NCBI GenBank assembly: GCA_964346815.1
Contig: CAYFWF010000068.1
Location: 186,001 to 250,000 of the forward strand
Source: CAYFWF01 sp964346815
GTDB taxonomy: Bacteria; Acidobacteriota; Aminicenantia; Aminicenantales; Aminicenantaceae
DNA length: 64,000 nucleotides
Reading direction: 5' to 3'
A model generated the notes under the pieces. It searched no databases. It saw only the letters and a list, made by a program, of their open reading frames with translations, and was not told the origin of the DNA. Made by a program: the position numbers and the translations under genes. Below, in pieces: positions 43,769-52,989 of the stretch (its first letter is position 1; each line of letters begins with the position of its first letter).

Positions 43769-45673
43769 TTATTTCCTTGTCCTAAAGATAATGAAGGCTA
43801 CCAGAAGAGAAAAGGCAGCCAACGAAACGAAATCGCCGATGTGTCCAGGCCAGGTGAGCCCGATTCCTACAGGCTTCGCTTTTTTGATAAAGGCATAGGC
43901 TGCCACTCCGACCATCGCTATTCCTTCTCCTGCGATAAATCCTGATCCGAGAAGAATTCCTTTTTCGCTTTTTTTCTTTTTCAGTTCTTGATCTTTTCCC
44001 GCTTTGCTCTCAACAAAATACCGGAGAAAGCCTCCCACATATATCGGCGTCATTGTGGAAAGTGGAAGGTATATGCCCACCGCAAATGGCAGAGAAGGAA
44101 CCCGAAGAAGCTCTGCCACGATGGCAAATGCTCCTCCGATCAGAACGAGGCCCCAAGGAAGGTCTCCCCCGAGCACTCCTTCGATCACTGTTTTCATCAA
44201 AACAGCTTGAGGAGCGGCCAGAGCCTCAGATCCGAAAGTAAAAGCTTCTCCCAATAGCCAGACTACGGCTGCTATGGCGAAAGCCGATGTGATGACTCCG
44301 ATCAATTCCGATGCCTGCTGGCGTTTGGGAGTCGCTCCGATTATATAACCTGCCTTGAGATCTTGTGAAATGTCTCCAGCAATAGAGGCTCCCACCGCAA
44401 CAACGGTTCCTATGGTGAGGGCTGTGGCTTGTCCTATGGCGTCTGTCCAGCCTAAGGCAAAAAATAGAAGGCTGGTACCGAGGAGCGTCACGATTGTCAT
44501 TCCAGAGGTAGGGTTGGACGTCACTCCCACCATGCCCACGATTCTAGAGGAAACGGTCACGAAGCAGAAAGCAAAGACTGCGATGCATATAGCAGCTATC
44601 GCTCTCGTTAAGATCGAGGTATTCATACCGAGGGTTTGAGGAGAAACGATGAGGATCGCTATCACTATCAATACCCCGGTCCCGAGCACGGTTATGGGAA
44701 GGTCGGTCTGGGTTCTTTTTCTGACGGCTTGGGGGTCCCGCTTTTTCAGACTGACATCCCCGATCCCCATTTTCAATGCGTTATACATGGTGGGTAATGA
44801 CCTGATGACCGTGATGATTCCCGCTACGGCCACTGCTCCAGCGCCCACCACTCTGATGTATTTGTCCCAAATTTGCTCAGCCGTCATCTGAGCTATGGGC
44901 AGAGTTTTTTCAGGAAACAGGGGCGCACTCAGGTTTTCTCCGAAGTAAGCCATCAAGGGTATGATTCCGATCCATGAGAGAAGCCCTCCAGCCACCATGA
45001 TGGCCGCAATGCGTGGCCCCAAAATATATCCCACACCCAGCAGGGCAGGCATTGGCTCTCCACCCAACTTGGCTTTTTTCAGGATAGGAAGATTCAGATG
45101 AATTTTTTCCGGCCATAGATGCAGAAACCTGACAAGGGTGGTATAGACGGCACCGATTCCTAATCCAACGAATATATTCTTAGCTTTGGTTCCGCCTTCT
45201 TCTGCTGAGATCAAAACCTGAGCGGCCGCTGTTCCTTCCGGGTAGGGGAGGATGGCGTGCTCCTTAACGATCAGGGCTTTTCTCAGCGGAATCATAAAGA
45301 GAACGCCGAGCACGCCGCCGAGAAGGGCCAAGGTGCCCATCTTGAATATTCCAGGATTGAAGCCCCATAAGAAAAGGGCGGGAATGGTGAAGATGAGTCC
45401 AGACGCCAGAGACGAGCTTGCCGATCCTGTTGTCTGGGCGATATTGCTGTCAAGGATGGAGCTCTTTCCCAGGATGGGAGTCAAAACCTTGAATACCGCG
45501 ACAGCGATGACTGCCAGAGGAATAGCCGTTGAGATGGTCAGGCCTACATGCAGTCCAAGGTATGCATTGGCTGAGCCGAAAACAACTCCGAAGACAGCGC
45601 CAATAATGACAGCTTTGATGGTCAAATCTTTGAAAGATGTGTCGTCCGGGACATAGGGTTGAAATTCAGCCAT
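43769..45673 (-). CDS. OPT-family oligopeptide transporter (second copy)
   Basis: 634 residues, multiple hydrophobic helices, OPT-family start FQPYVPDDTSFKDLTIKAVI and GSANAYLGLHVGLTIS. It resembles the first OPT copy (KPYVPPDQSMKEISFKAIL) but is shorter and clearly diverged. The start has AAAGGAAA upstream. cstA follows after five bases. A probable importer of small peptides. Confidence 0.93.
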   Translation of the reverse strand: MAEFQPYVPDDTSFKDLTIKAVIIGAVFGVVFGSANAYLGLHVGLTISTAIPLAVIAVAVFKVLTPILGKSSILDSNIAQTTGSASSSLASGLIFTIPALFLWGFNPGIFKMGTLALLGGVLGVLFMIPLRKALIVKEHAILPYPEGTAAAQVLISAEEGGTKAKNIFVGLGIGAVYTTLVRFLHLWPEKIHLNLPILKKAKLGGEPMPALLGVGYILGPRIAAIMVAGGLLSWIGIIPLMAYFGENLSAPLFPEKTLPIAQMTAEQIWDKYIRVVGAGAVAVAGIITVIRSLPTMYNALKMGIGDVSLKKRDPQAVRKRTQTDLPITVLGTGVLIVIAILIVSPQTLGMNTSILTRAIAAICIAVFAFCFVTVSSRIVGMVGVTSNPTSGMTIVTLLGTSLLFFALGWTDAIGQATALTIGTVVAVGASIAGDISQDLKAGYIIGATPKRQQASELIGVITSAFAIAAVVWLLGEAFTFGSEALAAPQAVLMKTVIEGVLGGDLPWGLVLIGGAFAIVAELLRVPSLPFAVGIYLPLSTMTPIYVGGFLRYFVESKAGKDQELKKKKSEKGILLGSGFIAGEGIAMVGVAAYAFIKKAKPVGIGLTWPGHIGDFVSLAAFSLLVAFIIFRTRK

Positions 45674-45762
45674 CTTAATTTCCTTTCCCTACTTTGAAAT
45701 ATTAGGCAGTCTATCATACAAGTCTCTAAAGTTCAAAATGCAAATGTTTTCACATTCGAGAT

Positions 45763-46512
45763 TCAAGTGATCAATTTTATCCCTGGCCTCTCCAGAATGA
45801 GGGGCTGGAAATCCAAAGGTTTCGGAGAAATGGCATACGCTTTTAGAATATCCTTTCGCATCCGATAGGTCTCCTCGTTTTCAGGAGCAAACAATTGGAC
45901 GAGAGGATCGCCTTTCTCGGTCCTGTCTCCGACTTTTTTAAGAATTCTCATGCCGCTCCCAGGCCGAGAAATGTCCAGCTTCGATTTGGTTTGAAAGATT
46001 GCCTCCATAGAGAGACGGCGAATATAGCCTTTTCGAGGAGAGATGATTTCTATAGATTTTTCGTTTTGGAAGGATGGATAAGAGGGAAGATTCCCTTCTA
46101 ATTTCACAGCCCTGGGAACAAATTTTCCCTGGATTATTCCGTTTTTGATGAACTTTTTAGCCTCCAGCTTATGGTGAAACTTTTTGGCAAGGAGAAGGAA
46201 ATCCATTCCCATCTCCAGAGCATATTTCTTGAGGTCTAGCGGCCCCCCGCCTCCAAGGATATTCTTGGCTTCGATGGATTCATATGTCTTTCCTATGGCG
46301 TTCCCCAGAAGTTGTTGGCCGTTGCAGAGAAATACAGAGGAATTGATCCGGAGTTTTTCACAGATATTCTGGAGAGAGCGGCTCAAATTTTTCGCAATCT
46401 TCAAAGCTTGGACATCAGGCCATCCGCACACTCTGATATCAAACACGATAGCGCCTGGACTGTTTTTGAGAAAAAAGGCTCGGAGATTCTCGAGGAGCAA
46501 ATCGCTACGCAA
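45763..46512 (-). CDS. N-terminally truncated thymidine/pyrimidine nucleoside phosphorylase-like protein
   Basis: 249 residues from a TTG at 46512. It matches the C-terminal half of nucleoside phosphorylases: GAIVFDIRVCG (the DVKVGSGA region), NGQQLLGNAIGKTYESIEA (the QPLGxxxGNAxEVxEA region), and a PYNP_C domain from RKGYIRRL to the end. The frame is open upstream to 46689 and includes LGAPEDK, like the LAPADK region, but the catalytic half with the GGTLDKLES motif is absent. The ACT gene occupies that space. No ATG, GTG or TTG exists upstream of 46512. It is probably a gene remnant or a re-used domain. Confidence 0.6.
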   Translation of the reverse strand: MRSDLLLENLRAFFLKNSPGAIVFDIRVCGWPDVQALKIAKNLSRSLQNICEKLRINSSVFLCNGQQLLGNAIGKTYESIEAKNILGGGGPLDLKKYALEMGMDFLLLAKKFHHKLEAKKFIKNGIIQGKFVPRAVKLEGNLPSYPSFQNEKSIEIISPRKGYIRRLSMEAIFQTKSKLDISRPGSGMRILKKVGDRTEKGDPLVQLFAPENEETYRMRKDILKAYAISPKPLDFQPLILERPGIKLIT

Positions 46513-46664
46513 TTTGAGGAAGTCATAATTTTTATGGTAGAAGAGATCGACATCCGCAGACTGGAGAAGAAGAGAGAGAATGATGAAAATTTTGTCTTCA
46601 GGGGCCCCTAGAGAAATCAGCCCCGCTCTGGTTGGTTTTCTTCCTTCTTTCCTTATAATATCTC

Positions 46665-47060
46665 TTATCTCAGTGTTTCCACTGCTCTCTTATTATTACT
46701 GGTCTTAAAGACCAGAAGAGCCTTCCCTACACCGGCAGATGATCCATAGCAGTATTCGACATCGATGATCGCATTGCCCAACAGAGCACCAACCTCTGCT
46801 CCTGCACCTATGCGGTCCTCTATGAGCACGGTTACGACTGGACTGGATGTGACATCGTAGCCTAAAATATTGAGACATTTTTGAGCTTTCTTGTTATCAG
46901 AAGTCACGAGGAGGAAGACTCCTTTATCACCTTCAGAATAAGCATTCAGGGCTTTCAAATTGACTCCTGCATTAGCTAAGGTTCCGAGAACTCTTCCCAA
47001 GATTCCTGGTTCGTTCGGCGTGATTACAGAGAGTTCATTTTCTTGTTTTATTTCGAACAC
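46665..47060 (-). CDS. ACT-domain protein (tandem ACT)
   Basis: 131 residues with two ACT-like repeats: ENELSVITPNEPGILGRVLGTLANAGVNLKAL and, after about 60 residues, SPVVTVLIEDRIGAGAEVGALLGNA. ACT domains bind amino acids and control enzymes. No catalytic domain is attached, so it is a stand-alone regulator or sensor. GTG 47060 has AAGGAGGG upstream and a good promoter at 47084-47113. Confidence 0.85.
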   Translation of the reverse strand: MFEIKQENELSVITPNEPGILGRVLGTLANAGVNLKALNAYSEGDKGVFLLVTSDNKKAQKCLNILGYDVTSSPVVTVLIEDRIGAGAEVGALLGNAIIDVEYCYGSSAGVGKALLVFKTSNNKRAVETLR

Positions 47061-47083
47061 TTCGTCCCTCCTTATGAAGTCGC

Positions 47084-47113
47084 ATTATACCAAAATCGGC
47101 TTTTTAAGACCAA
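47084..47113 (-). promoter_or_regulatory. Promoter for the ACT-domain gene
   Basis: On the minus strand: TTGGTC (47108-47113), an 18-base spacer and TATAAT (47084-47089). Confidence 0.6.
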
Positions 47114-47288
47114 AGGAAAATAATAAAAAAGATTCCCATCTGCTTGAACACTTCGATGCTGCCGGGTTCATTTGTGATTGCCTCAGGACTGGCCTGCATG
47201 CTGGGTTAGAAAGAGGTGAAAAAACGGAGACGCTCATAAGAAAAATAGATGATTTGTGTTTTTGGAGGGGATGATTATAATAGTCAGG

Positions 47289-47987
47289 ATGAGTCAAAAG
47301 CGCGAGAGAATCGCGGTTATCGATAATTCTCTCGATAACTCGGTTTATAATCCGGTCCGGCATTGGAAAATATGTCTCAGGAGAGAATTCGATGTCTTCA
47401 AAGCCACCGAAAAAGATTTTCCAGATGTAAAGGATTTTACCCACATCATATTAACAGGTTCTGAAGCTTCTATATTGGAGAGGAAACCATGGGTTGCTGA
47501 AGAAATCAGGCTGGTTAAGGAAGCGAGGGAAAGAAAAGTGGCTCTTCTCGGAAGTTGTTATGGTCATCAGCTTCTAGCTGTGGCATTGACTGACCCTCAA
47601 CATGTGCGCCGATGTGCTCATCCTGAGATTGGATGGATTACTATTGAGATCACAGGAAGAGATGGTTTTCTTGGGGAAAAGCGCCGTGCGCATTGTTTTT
47701 CTTCTCATCTTGATGAAGTGATTGATCTGCCTGAAAATTTCCTGATTTTAGCCGCTTCGGATTATTGCCCTATCCAGGCTTTTCGTATGGTTGACGAGCC
47801 CATTTGGGGACTCCAAATTCATCCTGAAATAAACATCATCGAGGCACAGAAGTATCTTCAAAGTCGCGTCCACAACAAACACGAGCCACTGGAGCTCTTC
47901 CAAAGAGCCCTCACTTCTGCCCCAAGAGATTCGACCCTCATCCTTCATGTGATCAAAAACTTCTTTTCTAAAATTTCGTCGAAATGA
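47289..47987 (+). CDS. Class I glutamine amidotransferase-like protein
   Basis: 232 residues from the ATG at 47289; in-frame ATG 47271 with GGAGG is possible. The nucleophile elbow is GSCYGHQLLA and the His-Glu partners appear in QIHPE, as in GMP-synthase-type amidotransferases. No synthetase domain is fused. It overlaps the glycosyltransferase gene by 43 bases in convergent orientation. It may release ammonia for a sugar- or cofactor-modifying enzyme; the acceptor is unknown. Confidence 0.8.
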   Translation: MSQKRERIAVIDNSLDNSVYNPVRHWKICLRREFDVFKATEKDFPDVKDFTHIILTGSEASILERKPWVAEEIRLVKEARERKVALLGSCYGHQLLAVALTDPQHVRRCAHPEIGWITIEITGRDGFLGEKRRAHCFSSHLDEVIDLPENFLILAASDYCPIQAFRMVDEPIWGLQIHPEINIIEAQKYLQSRVHNKHEPLELFQRALTSAPRDSTLILHVIKNFFSKISSK

Positions 47988-49255
47988 GATCGCACTTTCG
48001 TTTCGAATTCTTTCCTCGAGAAATTTTGTGACTTTTTATGAGCATTTCTGCCCAGTCTCCGGGTAAGATTTTCGTCTGTGAACAGCCGGATAGAATAATC
48101 CATCAATTCTGCCTTTGTTTTGACTCTGAAACCATTCTCGCCGTTATCCACAATTTCTCTCGGGCCACCACCGTCAAAGACGATGGGAACCATCCTGTTT
48201 TGCATGGCTTCGACAATGGTCATGCCAAAATGTTCGATTTCAGCCGGGTCATCATGGTTCAGTCCACACAGATGCCAGAAGAGCATTGAATCTTTATATA
48301 GAGATTTGATTTCGTGTATGGAGGCATTGATTTTCAGCTCGATCCCTTGACCAGGATTCTGATCAATGATTCTTCTCAATCTGGAAATATAAGGATTGTT
48401 GGGATTGCTTCCACCAGCGAGTACAAATCTCCATTCTCGGGTGACCTTGGGATATTCCCGTTTGAGCTTTAGAAAGGACTCTATCATTTCTTCTTGTCTT
48501 TTTGTCCCCTCCACTTCAAATCGAGCTACCGAAAGGATAATTTTCTTCTTCACTGTGTCTTCTTCTGCAACTTCCATATCAACAGGTGGATAAATATGTT
48601 TTTGAGGAGAAAATTTCCATTTTTTCTGGATCCATTCTGATGTATATCGGCTGTTAGAGATGACTGATGTATATTGATCCGCATAAAAATAAGTTTTAGG
48701 CCGTCTTTCTGGAAAGTGACAGATGATTATGGAAATGTTGGAAAGAGGATAGACCATCTCATTCATACTGTTGTTGATGAAGATATCATAATTACCGCTT
48801 TCTTTACTTATGAGATGGAATGGGTTCCCTGATTCCTTGGAGACACGAGCAGGGTCGAGATGTTCGACTTTTTTTTCCTCATAAAAAGGAAGCTTGATAA
48901 CTTTGATAGCACATTTCGATAAGTCGAGATCATACCATCTCAAAAAGTCCTGTTGACTGACTTCTTTATTCGCAAGAATCCAGACGTCAAATTGATTCTG
49001 GAGTACAGAAATCAGTGACAATCCGTATTTTTGTGCTCCCCCGATAAAGTGAAAAGCATGATCATATATGGCAATCTTGGGCTTTCGAATGCCGAGCATG
49101 ACCTCAGCTCGTAAGAGATAATTGTAGGCGGCTTGAATTCCTCGCTCCGAGGAAATCTTTCTTATTTCTTTTTTTAGTTCTGAAAAAGCGGAACAAGGGC
49201 TTTGTTCGAATCTTTTCACGATATTCTGTAACGTCTCGCTCTTTTGAGGACACAT
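47945..49255 (-). CDS. GT4-family glycosyltransferase
   Basis: 436 residues. The C-terminal GT-B part carries the GT4 pattern EHFGMTIVEAM then VPIVFDGGGPREIV, where a Glu contacts the sugar nucleotide. The N-terminal 50 residues are a helical extension before KPKIAIYDHAFHFIGGAQKYG. A cytoplasmic retaining transferase for surface glycan synthesis is inferred. The small coiled-coil gene precedes it on the same strand by 49 bases. Confidence 0.88.
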   Translation of the reverse strand: MCPQKSETLQNIVKRFEQSPCSAFSELKKEIRKISSERGIQAAYNYLLRAEVMLGIRKPKIAIYDHAFHFIGGAQKYGLSLISVLQNQFDVWILANKEVSQQDFLRWYDLDLSKCAIKVIKLPFYEEKKVEHLDPARVSKESGNPFHLISKESGNYDIFINNSMNEMVYPLSNISIIICHFPERRPKTYFYADQYTSVISNSRYTSEWIQKKWKFSPQKHIYPPVDMEVAEEDTVKKKIILSVARFEVEGTKRQEEMIESFLKLKREYPKVTREWRFVLAGGSNPNNPYISRLRRIIDQNPGQGIELKINASIHEIKSLYKDSMLFWHLCGLNHDDPAEIEHFGMTIVEAMQNRMVPIVFDGGGPREIVDNGENGFRVKTKAELMDYSIRLFTDENLTRRLGRNAHKKSQNFSRKEFETKVRSHFDEILEKKFLIT

Positions 49256-49304
49256 TCTTCGATGCTGATGATTCTACTGGGCTTCTCGACCAGCTTGATG
49301 CCTT

Positions 49305-49808
49305 TTAGTCACTATTCTTGCTGGATTCTTCTTCATTGGAAAGGTCCTCGAGTTTTTTTGATAGAATGATCAGGTTCCCTTCGCATTCGGAGATCATTTG
49401 CTCCACCAGTTTGATTTTTTGCCGATTTCTCCTGAGGCGGAGGACTATGGCCCGGTAGAAGGCCATGCTCTGTTGATTGAATTTTTTTTGTCTATCCAGC
49501 AGGAGATTGATATAGACTCCGCTAACCTTCAAAAGCAGTCTTTTCAATAGTATGATCGGCTTTCCCCAGATTTTTCTATGCGAAGAGAGGGACATTTTAT
49601 CTGGTGTTGGATCAACAGACTTGTCCATCATGGCGAGAGATTCCTCTAGAAAGGAATCGAGCTCTTTTTCAGAAAACTCCTCTAAATCCGAGGCGAACCT
49701 ACGGTCGATCTCTTTGTTGGCCAATTTCTTGATGTCTTGGATCTTTTCCTTCTTTTGGTAGAGATCCTTTTTAAGATTTTCGATTTCTTCAGCGACTGGC
49801 TTATCCAT
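49305..49808 (-). CDS. Predicted coiled-coil protein in the glycosyltransferase cluster
   Basis: 167 residues, highly charged, no signal peptide and no family recognised. Two helical stretches (about residues 1-75 and 105-155) are separated by a short hydrophobic basic part (KPIILLKRLLLKVSGVYINL). It precedes the GT4 gene on the minus strand. It has a good promoter at 49888-49915. A scaffold role for glycosyltransferases is only a guess from position. Confidence 0.65.
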   Translation of the reverse strand: MDKPVAEEIENLKKDLYQKKEKIQDIKKLANKEIDRRFASDLEEFSEKELDSFLEESLAMMDKSVDPTPDKMSLSSHRKIWGKPIILLKRLLLKVSGVYINLLLDRQKKFNQQSMAFYRAIVLRLRRNRQKIKLVEQMISECEGNLIILSKKLEDLSNEEESSKNSD

Positions 49809-49887
49809 TTCTCATTTCATGTGATGCTTTCATATCGCTATTCACTCTTCGATTGGTTCAAAAAAATTTCCCTTACCGCTTTTGATT

Positions 49888-49915
49888 TTATAATCTGAAT
49901 TGTTCCCGAGTCAAG
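49888..49915 (-). promoter_or_regulatory. Promoter for the coiled-coil and GT4 genes
   Basis: On the minus strand: TTGACT (49910-49915), a 16-base spacer and TATAAA (49888-49893), 80 bases upstream of the ATG at 49808. Confidence 0.65.
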
Positions 49916-50005
49916 ATTTTTAGATTTCAGCGCAATGCCGGTAAGACGGTGCATTGTCTCCTGCTGCTATTCGACAGTGGCCCATATATACGGTCATTCC
50001 TCGTT

Positions 50006-52597
50006 TCAAGAACGAGCAAGGATCGGCGACAGCTTTTCGGAAAGAATCTTTTTGACATGACTCAAGGTGATTCCTTCTATACATCGTGGCTCACTGAAGA
50101 TGCAATTTTCAGAACAAGGACTGCATGAGAGCCCTAAATAAATGGCTTCATGGCCCTTACCCCATGGTTTAAACCTCTGGTACTCACCTGGGCCGAAAAG
50201 GCCTATGACCGGAATGCCAGAGGCTGCTGCTACGTGGAGAGGGCCAGAATCATTGCCTATGAAGAGTTTGCAGCGTCTCAGGACAGAGGCCATCTCCCGT
50301 AAAGTCGTTTTGCCAGCTAAATTCAGTGTTTGGCCGCGGTTCAAGCCTTGCTCTATGCTGAGGCCCAATTCCTGCTCGGGTTTCCCTGCGACGATCAGAA
50401 TATTGGCCTGGTATTCTTTCTGTAACCAATTGCCCAATTGGATGAAACGATGGGAAGGCCATCGACGGAAAGGCCAGGACGCTCCTGGGGCGAAGGCAAT
50501 ATGCAAATCCGTCCCCTTTTGATCAAATTTTTTGAGCCTATCGCGCGCGAAGATTTCGTCTGATCGGGTGGTCCACACTTCCAGTCCTGCATCCCTTGGA
50601 TGTGCCCCCATATAGCGGAGAATATCCAGCTGACGGTCGACCTCGTGTTTAGGAAAATCTCTAACAGGGCCTGCGGTTATCAAACGATTCACTTTTCTCA
50701 AACCAAGCCGCTTTGTGCTCTGATGTCCCCCCCTGTAGCCAATTCGGAGAGGAGCCCCGCTCATGTACATCAAGATTAAGGAAGCCGCCTGGCAAGGGTC
50801 GTTGTTCCATCTGGTCGAAATGGCCAGATCGACGCGGCGCTTCCAAAGAAAACGCTTGGCTATCCGGGAGGATTGGAACCACCAGTGAAGGCACCCGTAG
50901 AATGAAGTCTTCCACTTTTTTGCTGCTCTCCAATCATAACTCAACACTTTATCGACATAAGGGCATTTTTCAACCAAATTGAATACTCTGGGCTGAACGA
51001 TGAGAACGATCCTAGCATGGGGCATGAATCTTCGCAATTCCCGGAGAAAAGGGCTCGTTAATACAATGTCACCGATATCGGTGAGTTGAATCACCAGGAT
51101 GTTTTGTATTTTTTTTGTTTCCTTTAAGGAGATTCTGTGACGCCGGCCCGTCAATCTGAAACAAGCTCCTATAAAAAGGGGGAAGAAAAAAAGCGGCAGA
51201 AAAGGGGTGGTCTTTTCAACCATCTTTCTCACGATATATACAAAGAATTGTGGATTCAATAAATGACGAAAAAAGACCACCAGGCTTCCAAATTTCAACC
51301 ATCTTTTCGTTTGACTGACGAGAGCGGTTAATGATTCGTTAGGCTTTGTTTTGGTCGAAACTGTGAGTCGTTCATGCCTTTGCAGAGATCCCTTTTTCCT
51401 GCTTCGAATAGATTCCTCGAGCACTCGTTCTATGGAAGAGACCGTTTGATCGACACGAAATTTCTCGCTTACAGCAATCCTTCCGTTCCTACGGATGGAT
51501 TCCCACAGGTTTGGGTCCTCAGCCAGGCGTTGAATTTGATCGGTGCAAGCCCGTGGATTCTCTTTATCAAAAATCAGGGCATTGACTTCGTTTTTGAGAA
51601 GATCGGAATTTCCGGCGGTCAAGGTGCTGACAATCGGGATACCACAGGACAAAGCCTCAAGCAGGCTTGTGTTCAAGGAGATTTCGTATGTGGATGAAGA
51701 GAGAAAAATATCGTGAGTATGGTAGAGATCCGGCATATTTTTTCGCGGTTTTGCATAGGTGAAGGTCAGGTCGTTCTGTACACCGAGTGAATGAGCCAGA
51801 CTGTGGAGATATGTCGCATAATCGGGAGAGGAATACGTGTTCGCTGCAATTGTCAGAGTGAAAGGATGGGACCCATACTCTCGGTTCAGGAGCGCCAATG
51901 TTTCGATGGCGTTCTCGAGACACTTATGGGGCTTGATTTGTCCCACACACAGCAGCCGAGTCGGCCTTCCATCCTTCCTCTCTCGAAAGGAAAATCTGCT
52001 TGTATCGATTCCCCAGGGGACAACAGCGGCTTGATGAGAGGCTTTATCGAGCTGGAGAGCAATGTTTTTCAAATAGCAGTTGGAGAAGATGGAATGATCG
52101 GTATTGAGGGGCTGCAGCGGAGGGAGGAGCTTAAAACGGTGGGTTAGAAAACGGAGGATCTTGAATCCCTTTTCTTCTTTAGGCCACAATCGGTACCAGG
52201 GGTCTTTCTCCATGGTGATGAACCAGTCATTCGCAAAGTAATAGCATGTGGAAAGTCCGATTTCCTGGGCAAGAAGGGCAAGAGATACGGAAATGTTGGA
52301 AAGGTTGAAAATGAAAACGACCTGGGGATCGAACTCTCGGTATGCTCTTTTGAATACCGTTTGATTCATCCGCTCTTTCAGAAAGACCGTGGTCCAGTCG
52401 GAATTATTTCCGGAGCTCATCATCAACATGCGGCGTATATCATCTTCAATGAGGCCTGTGTCCGAGCCATAAGTGCTGGTAAGGACTTCGACACGATGCT
52501 CTCTTTCTCTCAGGGATTCAACGATATCCTGGCAGCCCAGCTCATAGCCGCTCTTATGGAGAGGCGGATAGAAATTGGAGATGACCAGAATACGCAT
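50006..52597 (-). CDS. Two-domain glycosyltransferase: GT4 fused to GT9 (heptosyltransferase-like)
   Basis: 863 residues, about twice the length of a single transferase. Residues 1 to about 390 are GT4-like, starting MRILVISNFYPPLHKSGYE and with SSSTYEISLNTSLLEALSCG. A basic, hydrophobic linker with FLPLFFFPLFIGACF may touch the membrane. From about 495 a GT9 domain begins ILVIQLTDIGDIVLTSPF and contains FAPGASWPFRRWP, GNDSGPLHVAAASGIPVIGLFG, the heptosyltransferase signature. Both halves look intact. It could add two successive sugars to LPS core; hldE and gmhA follow downstream in the other direction. Confidence 0.9.
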   Translation of the reverse strand: MRILVISNFYPPLHKSGYELGCQDIVESLREREHRVEVLTSTYGSDTGLIEDDIRRMLMMSSGNNSDWTTVFLKERMNQTVFKRAYREFDPQVVFIFNLSNISVSLALLAQEIGLSTCYYFANDWFITMEKDPWYRLWPKEEKGFKILRFLTHRFKLLPPLQPLNTDHSIFSNCYLKNIALQLDKASHQAAVVPWGIDTSRFSFRERKDGRPTRLLCVGQIKPHKCLENAIETLALLNREYGSHPFTLTIAANTYSSPDYATYLHSLAHSLGVQNDLTFTYAKPRKNMPDLYHTHDIFLSSSTYEISLNTSLLEALSCGIPIVSTLTAGNSDLLKNEVNALIFDKENPRACTDQIQRLAEDPNLWESIRRNGRIAVSEKFRVDQTVSSIERVLEESIRSRKKGSLQRHERLTVSTKTKPNESLTALVSQTKRWLKFGSLVVFFRHLLNPQFFVYIVRKMVEKTTPFLPLFFFPLFIGACFRLTGRRHRISLKETKKIQNILVIQLTDIGDIVLTSPFLRELRRFMPHARIVLIVQPRVFNLVEKCPYVDKVLSYDWRAAKKWKTSFYGCLHWWFQSSRIAKRFLWKRRVDLAISTRWNNDPCQAASLILMYMSGAPLRIGYRGGHQSTKRLGLRKVNRLITAGPVRDFPKHEVDRQLDILRYMGAHPRDAGLEVWTTRSDEIFARDRLKKFDQKGTDLHIAFAPGASWPFRRWPSHRFIQLGNWLQKEYQANILIVAGKPEQELGLSIEQGLNRGQTLNLAGKTTLREMASVLRRCKLFIGNDSGPLHVAAASGIPVIGLFGPGEYQRFKPWGKGHEAIYLGLSCSPCSENCIFSEPRCIEGITLSHVKKILSEKLSPILARS

Positions 52598-52642
52598 TGT
52601 CAGCTGATTAACTTATCACACTCAAATTGAACCAGTCAATTT

Positions 52643-52655
52643 TTCCATGAGCTAT
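52643..52655 (+). repeat. Left direct repeat flanking the MITE-like element
   Basis: TTCCATGAGCTAT, repeated at 52977-52989. The last 11 bases are the likely target-site duplication. Confidence 0.7.
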
Positions 52656-52978
52656 GTAAGCATCTCTATTTCTGTGACAAATGTGGCTTTTAGGGATGGT
52701 TGAAGCGATTATTGAAGATGTCGCCATTCCTGCCGTTCTTCGAGGGTATCTGACTCCGTCAGACGGCGATGCTGTATTGAGCACGACTTTGCCAAAGGAT
52801 ACCAGTTGTGTGCAGGCACTGGAACAGAGGATAAAGGAGGAGAGTTGGGTGTTATGGTGCGCAGTTCAGCGCCGCCGAGAAGGGCGGCAAAGGAATGGCG
52901 TTAAAAATCTTCACTTGAGCAAAACCATTTCCAAAGGCTGATAGAGAGCCTTCTAGTATCACGGAAATAGAGATGCTT
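52656..52978. mobile_element. MITE-like non-autonomous transposable element
   Basis: A 323-bp segment with terminal inverted repeats: AAGCATCTCTATTTC at 52658-52672 extending to 52679, and its reverse complement at 52957-52978, 22 bp with two mismatches. It is bounded by a direct repeat, TTCCATGAGCTAT, at 52643-52655 and 52977-52989, of which CCATGAGCTAT (11 bp) is the probable target duplication. The interior has no transposase: an 86-codon frame (52681-52941) matches nothing recognised. A short GC hairpin (GCCGCC/GGCGGC, 52871-52888) lies inside. The gap 52598-53090 holds nothing else clear. Confidence 0.75.
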
Positions 52979-52989
52979 CCATGAGCTAT
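52977..52989 (+). repeat. Right direct repeat flanking the MITE-like element
   Basis: TTCCATGAGCTAT, identical to 52643-52655. Its first two bases also belong to the right inverted repeat. Confidence 0.7.

Noticed and set aside
52681..52941. 86-codon plus-strand ORF
   Set aside because: It lies inside the MITE-like element, starts without a ribosome site and matches no transposase or other family.
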